This document shows positions 15,407-22,341 of a stretch of 22,388 nucleotides of DNA, piece after piece. Below the pieces are notes generated by a model, which worked only from the letters and a program-made list of their open reading frames with translations, did no database searches and was not told the DNA's origin. Source of the DNA: an uncultured Solobacterium sp. (GTDB lineage Bacteria > Bacillota_I > Bacilli_A > Erysipelotrichales > Erysipelotrichaceae); contig CAJJTI010000014.1 of assembly GCA_905194705.1 (NCBI GenBank), forward strand, positions 1-22,388. The letters are read 5' to 3'. The translations under genes were made by a program, and so were the position numbers. The first letter of the stretch is position 1; each line of letters starts with the position of its first letter.

Positions 15407-17596
15407 GTGCTAAAAGCTCTTAAATATTTAAAACCTTTTTGGAAATCTGTTATAGCAGTTATTTTCCTAATCTTTGCACAGGTTCAACTGGAACTTGCAC
15501 TACCAGACTATATGAGTAATATTGTCACAAATGGTATTCAATATAACGGTATAACAAGTCCTGTCCCTGAAGCGTTATCCACAAGTACTTATGAACATAT
15601 GGAATACTTCATGAGTGATGAAGATATTACTACTTTTGAAAACAGCTATAAACTTATCGAAAAAGGTAATTCTTCCTATACAACAAAATACCCATTAAAT
15701 GAAACAGAAAATATCTATATACTAAATGCTGACAAAGATGCTTCATTAAAAACTATTGTGGAAAAACCATTATTCATAACACAGTTATTGAATGATCCTG
15801 ACCTTTTACAAAAAATGAATATAACTAGTGCAGATGATTTATATTCTGCTATTTCTAATAGTCCTCAAATGAAGGATAGTATTCTTTCAAAAATAGATGA
15901 GTCACTAAGTGGTTACACAAGTGAAAATATTGAAGCCGCAAGTATCATGGCTTTAAAGTCAGAATATGCATTTCTTGGTGTAAGTATCAGTTCCTTACAA
16001 AATGCATATATTATGCGTGAAGGCTTCATTATGTTACTTATCTCTTTAGCAGGAAGTTTATGTGCGATGGTCGCTTCTTATTTATCAAGTAGAGCTGCTA
16101 CGGGAGCATGTAAAAATATGCGTGATGATGTTTTCAAGAAAGTTGAATCTTTCTCCAGTGATGAATTTTCACGTTTTTCCACTGCTTCGCTAATTACTCG
16201 TACTACAAATGATATTCAACAAATTCAAAATGTTATTAATATGATTCTAAGAATTGTACTATTTGCACCTATGATGGGTATTACCTCATTATTAAAAGTA
16301 TTACGTTATCCAAGCATGGCAAGTATCTTAGGTTGGATTGTGTTAATTATCCTTGTATTATTACTAACTACATTTGCTTTAGGTATGCCTAAATTTAAGA
16401 TTATCCAAAAATTAGTCGATAAATTAAATTTAGTTACCAGAGAACAATTATCGGGAATGTTAGTTATCCGTGCTTTTAATAATGAAAAAGTAGAAGAAGA
16501 ACGTTTTGATGAAGTAAATACAGATATTACCAAAGTTAATGTATTTGTTAACCGTTTAATGGGTGTTATCTCACCTACTATGGCTTTCTTGATGAGTAGT
16601 GTTTCTATCTTGATTATCTGGGTAGGAGCTAATGAAATTGATGCTGGCGTTATGCAGATTGGGGATATTATGGCTTTCTTACAATATGCGATGCATGTAC
16701 TTATGTCATTTATGATTGTAGCTATGATATTTATCATGCTGCCAAGAGCGAGTGTCAGCGCAGGACGTGTATTTGAGGTATTAAACACAGAAGTATCTAT
16801 TAAAGATCCTGAAAATCCCGTTTCTTTACCTGAAGAAAATGCAACAATTCACTTTGATCATGTTTCATTCAAATATCCTAAAGCTGAAGAATATGTTTTA
16901 GAAGATATTGATTTCTCTGTTGATCCTGGTCAAACTGTTGCCTTTATTGGTTCTACCGGTTCTGGTAAATCTACACTAATCAACTTAATTCCTCGTTTCT
17001 TTGATGTCACTGATGGTGCAATACGTATTGGAAATATTGATATACGTGATGTTAAGCAACATGATTTACGTAATCGTATCGGGTATATTCCTCAAAAAGC
17101 CACATTGTTCTCAGGAACAATCGAATCAAATCTTCGCTATGCTGATGAAAATGCAACCGACAGCACTATTGAAAATGCTTTAGAAGTATCACAAGCCAAA
17201 GAATTTGTTTCTAAAATGCCAAGCGGTATTGAAGAAGCAATTTCGCAAGGTGGTACTAATGTATCAGGTGGTCAGAAACAAAGATTATCTATTGCTAGAG
17301 CATTAGTTAAAAACGCTGATATTTATATCTTTGATGATACCTTCAGTGCTCTCGACTACCATACAGATGCTTTATTACGTGAAGCGTTAAATAAGATGGT
17401 TAAAGAAAAACATTCAACTGTATTTATTGTTGCTCAACGAATCAGTTCTATCATGCATGCAGATAAGATTATTGTCTTAGACCAAGGTAAGATTGTTGGT
17501 AATGGTACACATGCAGAATTAATGAAGTACTGCCCTGTTTATCAAGAAATCGCTTATTCTCAATTAAGCAGAAAGGAGCTAGCCGTAAATGAGTGA
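15407..17596 (+). CDS. Heterodimeric ABC exporter, degenerate-site subunit with large extracellular insert
   Basis: 729 residues. One membrane helix (about 14-34) is followed by a long hydrophilic stretch to about 205, then five helices and the ATPase domain. The stretch (SPVPEALSTSTYEH...) replaces the usual short TM1-TM2 loop and is probably outside the cell. Walker A is GSTGSGKST (515-523), the Q-loop glutamine is Gln563 and the signature VSGGQ is at 619-623. Walker B ends IYIFDD, so the catalytic Glu is Asp644. The switch histidine is Gln677 (IVAQRIS). Such changes mark the non-catalytic half of TM287/288- or BmrCD-type heterodimers. The start is GTG after AAAGGAGG. It overlaps its partner by 8 bases. 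Multidrug or lipid export is the family role; the substrate is unknown. Confidence 0.93.
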   Translation: MLKALKYLKPFWKSVIAVIFLIFAQVQLELALPDYMSNIVTNGIQYNGITSPVPEALSTSTYEHMEYFMSDEDITTFENSYKLIEKGNSSYTTKYPLNETENIYILNADKDASLKTIVEKPLFITQLLNDPDLLQKMNITSADDLYSAISNSPQMKDSILSKIDESLSGYTSENIEAASIMALKSEYAFLGVSISSLQNAYIMREGFIMLLISLAGSLCAMVASYLSSRAATGACKNMRDDVFKKVESFSSDEFSRFSTASLITRTTNDIQQIQNVINMILRIVLFAPMMGITSLLKVLRYPSMASILGWIVLIILVLLLTTFALGMPKFKIIQKLVDKLNLVTREQLSGMLVIRAFNNEKVEEERFDEVNTDITKVNVFVNRLMGVISPTMAFLMSSVSILIIWVGANEIDAGVMQIGDIMAFLQYAMHVLMSFMIVAMIFIMLPRASVSAGRVFEVLNTEVSIKDPENPVSLPEENATIHFDHVSFKYPKAEEYVLEDIDFSVDPGQTVAFIGSTGSGKSTLINLIPRFFDVTDGAIRIGNIDIRDVKQHDLRNRIGYIPQKATLFSGTIESNLRYADENATDSTIENALEVSQAKEFVSKMPSGIEEAISQGGTNVSGGQKQRLSIARALVKNADIYIFDDTFSALDYHTDALLREALNKMVKEKHSTVFIVAQRISSIMHADKIIVLDQGKIVGNGTHAELMKYCPVYQEIAYSQLSRKELAVNE

Positions 17597-19454
17597 AAGA
17601 AGACAAAACGGTCCTAGAATGGGTGGGCCTGGTAGAAGAGCTGGCATGATGCCAGGCGAAAAAGCCAAAAACTTCAAAGGCTCCGTATTAAGATTACTTG
17701 TATTTTTAAAGCCATTTGCTCCTGTACTTACAGTCATTATTATCTGTGCTATTGCTTCTACTGTTTTCAATATTATCGGTCCTAAAATCTTAGGTACAGC
17801 CACAACTACTCTAGCTGAAGGATTAGCTCTTAAATATACTGGTAACGGTGGAATTGATTTCAATAAAATAGCTGATATTCTTACAAAACTATTAATCATT
17901 TATATTTTATCTGCAGCGTTTAGTTATATTCAAAGCTGGATTATGGCAGGGGTTACTCAGAAAGTAACTTATAAATTACGTAAAGATATTTCTGAAAAGA
18001 TTAATCGTTTGCCATTAAAATATTTTGATCATCAAACACATGGTGAAGTATTATCACGTGTTACAAATGATGTAGATACTGTTTCTCAATCTTTAAACCA
18101 GTCTATTCAACAGATATTAACTTCTGTAGTAACGGTTATTGGTATCCTAATCATGATGTTTTCTATCTCATGGCAGCTTACTCTAATGGCTTTAATTGTT
18201 GTACCACTATCTGGTATCGCCGCTGCATTTGTTGTTAAGCACAGTCAAAAGTACTTCTCTCTTCAACAAAAAACATTAGGTGAAGTGAATGGTCATATCG
18301 AAGAAATGTATGGTGGTCATATTGTCATGAAAGCCTTCAATGGGGAAGATAAATCTATTGAAGAATTTGAAAAACTAAATGACAACTTATACAACTCTGC
18401 ATGGAAATCACAATTTATGAGTGGTTTAATGCAACCAATTACAAGCTTTATTGGTAATGTTGGTTATGTTGGATGTTGTGTACTTGGCGGTTATCTTGCA
18501 ATACATAATGGTTTAGCTATTGGTGATATTCAAGCATTTATTCAATATGTAAGAAACTTCAACCAGCCTATTACACAAACTGCCCAAATTATGAATGTCT
18601 TACAATCTACTGCAGCCGCTGCCGAAAGAGTATTTGAATTCTTAGATGAACCTGAAGAAAGTGCTGATCCTGTTCATCCAGTAAATATCAGAAATGAAGA
18701 TGGTTCATTAAATATCAAAGGTAATGTATCTTTTGAAAATGTATGCTTTGGTTATGAGCCTGATAAGATTGTTATCAATAATTTCAGTGCATATATGAAA
18801 GAAGGAAAACAAATCGCTATTGTTGGTCCTACTGGAGCTGGTAAAACTACTATCGTTAAGTTACTCATGCGTTTCTATGAACTAAATAGTGGTGATATAT
18901 ACATTGATGGTATTAAGACAACTAATTTAACTAGACATGATTTAAGATCATGCTTTGGTATGGTGTTACAAGATACTTGGCTTCATTCTGGAACAATTAT
19001 GGAAAATATCCGTTATGGTAAGAAAGATGCAACTGATGAAGATGTTATGAGAGCAGCAGATGCCGCTTATGTAGACCATTTCATTCGTACACTGGATGAT
19101 GGTTATAACACTGTTATCAATGAAGAATCCACTAATATTTCTCAAGGTCAAAAGCAACTACTAACTATTGCTCGTGCCTTCTTAGCTGATCCTAAAATTC
19201 TAATTCTGGATGAAGCAACATCTTCTGTAGATACTCGTACCGAAATCCTAATTCAAAGAGGTATGGAAAATCTCATGAAAGGTAGAACAAGCTTTGTTAT
19301 CGCACATAGATTATCTACAATTAAAAACGCTGATATGATTCTAGTTATGAATCATGGCGATATTGTAGAAGTAGGAACACATGATGAATTACTTGCAAAA
19401 AATGGTTTCTATGCAAATCTATACAATGCACAATTTGAAGATGTAGCTGCATAA
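17589..19454 (+). CDS. Heterodimeric ABC exporter, catalytic subunit
   Basis: 621 residues: a glycine- and arginine-rich cytoplasmic start, six membrane helices (about 40-340) and an ATPase domain. Walker A is GPTGAGKTT (413-421), the Q-loop Gln461, Walker B ILILDE with catalytic Glu542, and the switch His573 is intact (IAHRLST). The signature reads ISQGQ (517-521) instead of LSGGQ. With the partner's normal signature this gives one complete ATP site (this Walker A/B plus partner VSGGQ) and one degenerate site, the expected asymmetry. ATG 17589 overlaps the partner's stop (TGA 17594-17596); the SD AAAGGAG at 17572-17578 lies inside the partner gene, so translation is coupled. A strong terminator follows. 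Confidence 0.95.
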   Translation: MSERRQNGPRMGGPGRRAGMMPGEKAKNFKGSVLRLLVFLKPFAPVLTVIIICAIASTVFNIIGPKILGTATTTLAEGLALKYTGNGGIDFNKIADILTKLLIIYILSAAFSYIQSWIMAGVTQKVTYKLRKDISEKINRLPLKYFDHQTHGEVLSRVTNDVDTVSQSLNQSIQQILTSVVTVIGILIMMFSISWQLTLMALIVVPLSGIAAAFVVKHSQKYFSLQQKTLGEVNGHIEEMYGGHIVMKAFNGEDKSIEEFEKLNDNLYNSAWKSQFMSGLMQPITSFIGNVGYVGCCVLGGYLAIHNGLAIGDIQAFIQYVRNFNQPITQTAQIMNVLQSTAAAAERVFEFLDEPEESADPVHPVNIRNEDGSLNIKGNVSFENVCFGYEPDKIVINNFSAYMKEGKQIAIVGPTGAGKTTIVKLLMRFYELNSGDIYIDGIKTTNLTRHDLRSCFGMVLQDTWLHSGTIMENIRYGKKDATDEDVMRAADAAYVDHFIRTLDDGYNTVINEESTNISQGQKQLLTIARAFLADPKILILDEATSSVDTRTEILIQRGMENLMKGRTSFVIAHRLSTIKNADMILVMNHGDIVEVGTHDELLAKNGFYANLYNAQFEDVAA

Positions 19455-19471
19455 GTAATATTTATAACTTT

Positions 19472-19512
19472 ATCCCCTGTATAACACATAAATACAGGGG
19501 ATTTTATTCTAT
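19472..19512 (+). terminator. Intrinsic terminator of the ABC exporter operon
   Basis: A perfect 11-bp stem ATCCCCTGTAT/ATACAGGGGAT (19472-19482 with 19492-19502) with a 9-base loop is followed by TTTATTCTATTT. Confidence 0.85.
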
Positions 19513-19555
19513 TTCCTCTTCACATTGGAATTTAATGTGAGTATGAGGAGGAAAT
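19511..19555. other. Nested inverted-repeat element before the DUF234 ATPase gene
   Basis: Outer arms ATTTCCTC/GAGGAAAT (19511-19518 with 19548-19555) enclose inner arms CACATT/AATGTG (19521-19526 with 19534-19539). There is no T-run and it is not needed for the preceding terminator. Nature unknown: possibly a remnant of a mobile-element end or a processed leader. Confidence 0.4.
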
Positions 19556-19577
19556 AAAGCATTTCATTTAATATAAA

Positions 19578-19623
19578 TTGATTATTTGTATACTTTAAAG
19601 TATACTACTCGTAAGTATACAAA
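19578..19623 (+). promoter_or_regulatory. Promoter with GTATAC palindromes, DUF234 ATPase gene
   Basis: TTGATT (19578-19583) and TATACT (19601-19606) are separated by 17 bases. The -10 lies in a perfect 18-bp palindrome GTATACTTTAAAGTATAC (19588-19605). A third copy of the half-site, AAGTATACAAA (19613-19623), is the exact inverse of TTTGTATACTT (19585-19595). The geometry indicates a repressor site at the transcription start. Confidence 0.65.
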
Positions 19624-19635
19624 TAGGAGAGTGCT

Positions 19636-21048
19636 ATGATTGGAAGAATTGAAGAACTAAACCATTTATATAATCTTTATAATAGTGATTCTTTTGAATT
19701 TTTAGTCATGTATGGTAGACGAAGAATAGGTAAAACCACTATTCTTCAAGAGTTTTCAGAAAAGACAAATTCTATTTTCTTTCCTGCTCGCGAAAAAAAT
19801 GATACATTAAATTTAGAAGATTTTTCAAAAATAATTCAATATCATTTTGACAAGCAATTTTATTCATCTTTCTCAAGTTGGGAAGATGCGTTTAATTATA
19901 TAAGTTCTAAGGCTCACGATAAAATCGCAATTATTATAGATGAATTTCCTTACATCATAGAAGAGAATCCATCTGTGAAATCAATTCTTCAACACGTTAT
20001 TGATCATAGTTGGAAACAAAAAAATATCTTTCTAATCCTTTGTGGCTCTTCTGTAAGCATCATGGAAAATGATGTAATGGGAAGAAAGAGCCCATTACAT
20101 GATAGACAAACTTCAACATTAGAAATCAAGCCTTTTGATTATTATGAAAGTAGCGATTTTTTTCCTGAATACAATAATATAAATAAAATATTAGCATATG
20201 GAATACTTGGTGGGGTCCCTAGATATTTAGAAGCTTTTGATTCCAGCAAAACGATCGAACAGAATATTGCGACAAGAATCATTCAAAATGGTTCCTATCT
20301 TTACGAAGAACCTATGAATCTTTTAAAAGCGGAAGTCCGTGAAACCAATATTTATAACAGTATCTTATCTGCTATTGCCAGCGGCAAAAACAAAATGATT
20401 GATATTGCGAACTTTATTCATGAAGATCGAACAAAAGTAGCAAAATATCTCAACACTTTACAAATATTAAGATTAATCGAAAAACGTGTGCCATGTGGAG
20501 AACCTGAAACAAGCAAAAAATCAATTTATGTAATCAAAGATAATTTCTTTAAATTCTGGTTCAGATATGAGTTCACCAATAATGTTTATTATTCTATTCT
20601 TGGACAATCTGAAGCATCAAAGGAAATCATGAACGATATCAGTAATTTTATGGGAGATATTTTTGAAGATATTTGTAAAGAATATTTAATTCGTTTAGCT
20701 CGATTAAGAAAACTTCCTTTTATTCCATATCATATTGGTAAATGGTGGGGAAATAATCCTGTTCTTAAAGCACAAGATGACGTCGATTTATTAGCAATTG
20801 ATAAAACTGGTACTAAAGCTATATTTGTTGAATGTAAATTCACTTCTAAGCTAGTGCCATATGAAGAATATGTAGATTTATTGACAGCAACAAAAGCATT
20901 TCCAAATATTAAAGAAAAACATTTATATTTCATTAGCAAATCAGGATATACAAAACCAGTAATAAAACAAGCAGAAATTGATGGTGCGATACTTTTAACC
21001 ATCGATGATTTATTTGATTTGAAGCGTTATAATGATTTTGACCTATAA
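19636..21048 (+). CDS. ATPase_2 / DUF234 protein with nuclease-like C-terminus
   Basis: 470 residues. The P-loop domain (about 1-230) has MIGRIEELNHL, Walker A GRRRIGKT (27-34), Walker B IAIIIDEFPYI (Asp102, Glu103) and a sensor strand FLILCGSSVSIME: the archaeal-type ATPase_2 pattern. A winged-helix-like part follows (about 236-285, KMIDIANFIHEDRTKVAKYLNTLQIL). The DUF234 C-terminus holds D-V-D-L-L-A-I-D (384 region) and FVECKF (Glu399-x-Lys401), the spacing of a PD-(D/E)XK nuclease core. These genes are common and often multi-copy in anaerobes; their role is unsettled (defence or mobile-element functions have been suggested). The SD AGGAG precedes ATG 19636. Its stop overlaps the P1 helix of the riboswitch-like element. 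Confidence 0.85.
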   Translation: MIGRIEELNHLYNLYNSDSFEFLVMYGRRRIGKTTILQEFSEKTNSIFFPAREKNDTLNLEDFSKIIQYHFDKQFYSSFSSWEDAFNYISSKAHDKIAIIIDEFPYIIEENPSVKSILQHVIDHSWKQKNIFLILCGSSVSIMENDVMGRKSPLHDRQTSTLEIKPFDYYESSDFFPEYNNINKILAYGILGGVPRYLEAFDSSKTIEQNIATRIIQNGSYLYEEPMNLLKAEVRETNIYNSILSAIASGKNKMIDIANFIHEDRTKVAKYLNTLQILRLIEKRVPCGEPETSKKSIYVIKDNFFKFWFRYEFTNNVYYSILGQSEASKEIMNDISNFMGDIFEDICKEYLIRLARLRKLPFIPYHIGKWWGNNPVLKAQDDVDLLAIDKTGTKAIFVECKFTSKLVPYEEYVDLLTATKAFPNIKEKHLYFISKSGYTKPVIKQAEIDGAILLTIDDLFDLKRYNDFDL

Positions 21049-21169
21049 AGAGTGTGCTAGAGACTGGCTCAATGACCACACAGCAACCTGCAAAAGTAAG
21101 GTGCTAAAGCCAGGAAGATGGGAACTGTTATATATTTAATATGATCCTATCTTTCCGATAGGATTTTTT
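21042..21169 (+). promoter_or_regulatory. S-box-like (SAM-I clan) riboswitch without P4, with terminator platform
   Basis: P1 CCUAU/AUGGG (21042-21046 with 21118-21122). P2a GUGUG/CACAC (21052-21056 with 21077-21081). P2b GAG/CUC closes the loop ACUGG (21060-21070), followed by AAUGA as in the SAM-I kink-turn. Then AGCAACC, a short P3 (21086-21091 with 21096-21102, loop AAAA) and GGUGCUAAA. Loop CUGG (21064-21067) pairs with CCAG (21110-21113) as the pseudoknot. Only four bases then separate this from P1, so no P4 hairpin exists. A terminator follows (21144-21151 with 21157-21164, T-run). GAUGGG (21117-21122) can instead pair with CCUAUC (21146-21151) as an antiterminator. Ligand binding would favour P1 and termination. 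The ligand, presumably SAM, is inferred. Confidence 0.75.
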
Positions 21170-21209
21170 CATTCTTTGTAGCGTCTATAATCGTTAGGAG
21201 GACTATAAA

Positions 21210-21560
21210 ATGAACACGATTAAAGAAGCGACAACATTATACGCAAAAGATTATTCTACTATTTGGTATTCTACTCCAAATGAATTACGCCATGAATTTT
21301 ATAAAGAAATCAAAGCATTAGGCGTTAGATTTTACACTGGCAAAGAAGTTAATGAAGAAGATATTGGATGCTTCACGTCTGTAGATCCTGATTTAACAAC
21401 TGGATATATATCAATAAAATGCTGGAGTGAATTATTAAATAATGCAGATCTTGCAGATATAAGCGGAAACATAATCCCCGTAATTCTGCTAGATTATGCA
21501 AAACTTAAAAACGGTGAAGATCCTGTAATTTTCGATAATTTAAAACATGCTAAAATATGA
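21210..21560 (+). CDS. Unknown 116-residue protein under riboswitch-like control
   Basis: Starts MNTIKEATTLYAKDYSTIWYSTPNELRHEFYKEIKALGVRFYTGKEV, with the strong SD AGGAGG seven bases before the ATG. The protein is soluble and acidic, with no signal peptide or membrane helix; it looks like a small alpha/beta fold. The middle has EDIGCFTSVDPDLTTGYISIKCWSELL and the end VILLDYAKLKNGEDPVIFDNL. I do not recognise a family and see no catalytic motif. It is the only gene between the S-box-like switch at 21042-21169 and the terminator at 21621, so it is the probable regulated target, read when the ligand is scarce. A role in methionine/SAM economy or in mobile-element biology are both guesses. Confidence 0.7.
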   Translation: MNTIKEATTLYAKDYSTIWYSTPNELRHEFYKEIKALGVRFYTGKEVNEEDIGCFTSVDPDLTTGYISIKCWSELLNNADLADISGNIIPVILLDYAKLKNGEDPVIFDNLKHAKI

Positions 21561-21620
21561 GCTTTCTTCAAAATCATTTAAGGAATGTCTTTTTAAATTA
21601 TATCTATTTTCGGTATCATG

Positions 21621-21647
21621 AGGTGTATCTTATATGCACCTTTTTTT
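21621..21647 (+). terminator. Intrinsic terminator after the 116-residue gene
   Basis: An 8-bp stem AGGTGTAT/ATGCACCT with one G-U pair (21621-21628 with 21634-21641), a 5-base loop and a run of seven Ts. Confidence 0.8.
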
Positions 21648-21747
21648 ATGCATGTTTGTTTTAAAAAAGACAAAATTGATAAAATCAAATTGATATTGTC
21701 AATATAAGTTCTATAAGCTCATACGCATTTTCATTACTCCTTTTATG

Positions 21748-22002
21748 TCACATTACTTCATCTCTAGCAGCCTGCATTTTAATGCGTCGTGAAAACTGAA
21801 TTATTCTTGACTATCCCACGACTTTTATATCAAATCCGGCTTTTTCAAAAATTTGTGAAGGAGTAAATCCCTTTGCTTTTTCAAGATAAAAATATTCTTT
21901 GAATTTTTCTTCATAAGTAATTGCCTTGTTTGAAACATTCTTAACATAAGGATTCTTTCTTAACTCAGCGACTTGTTGATCAGTAAAATAGTTAACACCC
22001 AT
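21748..22002 (-). pseudogene. IS3-type transposase OrfA / HTH remnant
   Basis: The minus strand from ATG 22002 encodes MGVNYFTDQQVAELRKNPYVKNVSNKAITYEEKFKEYFYLEKAKGFTPSQIFEKAGFDIKVVG, then TAG (21811-21813), then in the same frame SRIIQFSRRIKMQAARDEVM and a final stop at 21748. It matches the pattern of the HTH OrfA of some Firmicutes IS3 elements (L-x-x-NPYV-x-x-V ... ITY-x-x-x-FK ... G-x-(S/T)PSQIF-x-x-AGFD ... G-K-R-R-I). The stop replaces the expected lysine of GKRRI by a one-base change (AAG to TAG). No OrfB follows. The SD AGAGG lies before ATG 22002. It is a dead IS fragment. Confidence 0.75.
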
Positions 22003-22043
22003 AGCACAAAACCTCTATATATTATTATAAGGATTTAAGAAAA

Positions 22044-22095
22044 CCCTGTAATTCAGGTTCCACTCTTTTTTAGTGTGTCCGATTTACAGGGCCCA
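22044..22095 (-). mobile_element. Terminal end of the IS3-like remnant
   Basis: Read on the minus strand, the stretch ending at 22095 begins TGGGCCCTGTAAATCGGACA, which fits the TGG-x-CCC-x-GTAAAT-x-GGACA type of IS3-family terminal repeat. Inside it, CCCTGTAATTC (22044-22054) pairs with GATTTACAGGG (22081-22091) with one mismatch. The stretch lies upstream of the OrfA remnant in the right orientation. The other end of the element was not found. Confidence 0.5.
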
Positions 22096-22158
22096 TTTTA
22101 ACTTTCTGAAACATGTCTTTTTATTAACTCGATTAATTAGTATAAGATTTCTTGTTAA

Positions 22159-22245
22159 TCACAGATAAATCAGCTCATGGCTGGCGGCGGCGTGGCACTG
22201 ATCGGCACGACTCTGGTGCCGCTGCTTTCTGGACTTTTTGGTTAA
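22159..22245 (+). pseudogene. 3' fragment of a Maff2-family mobile-element gene
   Basis: After an in-frame TAA (22156-22158) the frame reads SQINQLMAGGGVALIGTTLVPLLSGLFG and stops at 22243-22245. This matches the conserved C-terminus (KQLMAGGG-x-x-LIG-x-x-LVPLLSGLF) of Maff2 proteins, small two-helix membrane proteins of Tn1549/CTn-type conjugative elements. The expected N-terminal helix is missing, and the DNA turns abruptly from AT-rich to GC-rich at about 22170. It is therefore a truncated gene at a recombination junction. From 22096 to about 22165 I see no gene. Confidence 0.7.
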
Positions 22246-22277
22246 ACAGAAAGCATACGAGGTTGGAATTCTGATGA

Positions 22278-22301
22278 GGGCGGCGGTGAGCCGCCCTTTT
22301 T
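22278..22301 (+). terminator. GC-rich intrinsic terminator after the Maff2 fragment
   Basis: GGGCGGC/GCCGCCC (22278-22284 with 22290-22296), loop GGTGA, then TTTTT. Its base composition differs sharply from all other terminators in the window, in keeping with a foreign element. Confidence 0.85.
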
Positions 22302-22303
22302 AC

Positions 22304-22341
22304 ATAGCCAGGTTTCTGATTGGGATTGGAGACCTGGCTAT
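22304..22341 (+). promoter_or_regulatory. Stem-loop covering the SD of the last gene
   Basis: ATAGCCAGGTTTC (22304-22316) and GAGACCTGGCTAT (22329-22341) pair over 13 bp with one wobble, around a 12-base loop. The SD GGAGA (22328-22332) lies mostly in the 3' arm, and the arm ends immediately before ATG 22342, so the stem would hide the ribosome site. Confidence 0.5.

Noticed and set aside
16306..16788. 160-codon minus-strand frame inside the ABC exporter gene
   Set aside because: It mirrors the membrane helices of the true gene in antisense and has no promoter or SD.
21669..21700. AT-rich dyad GACAA...TTGTC with inner TTGAT/ATCAA
   Set aside because: Almost pure A/T inner arms are expected by chance in this composition; no gene depends on it.
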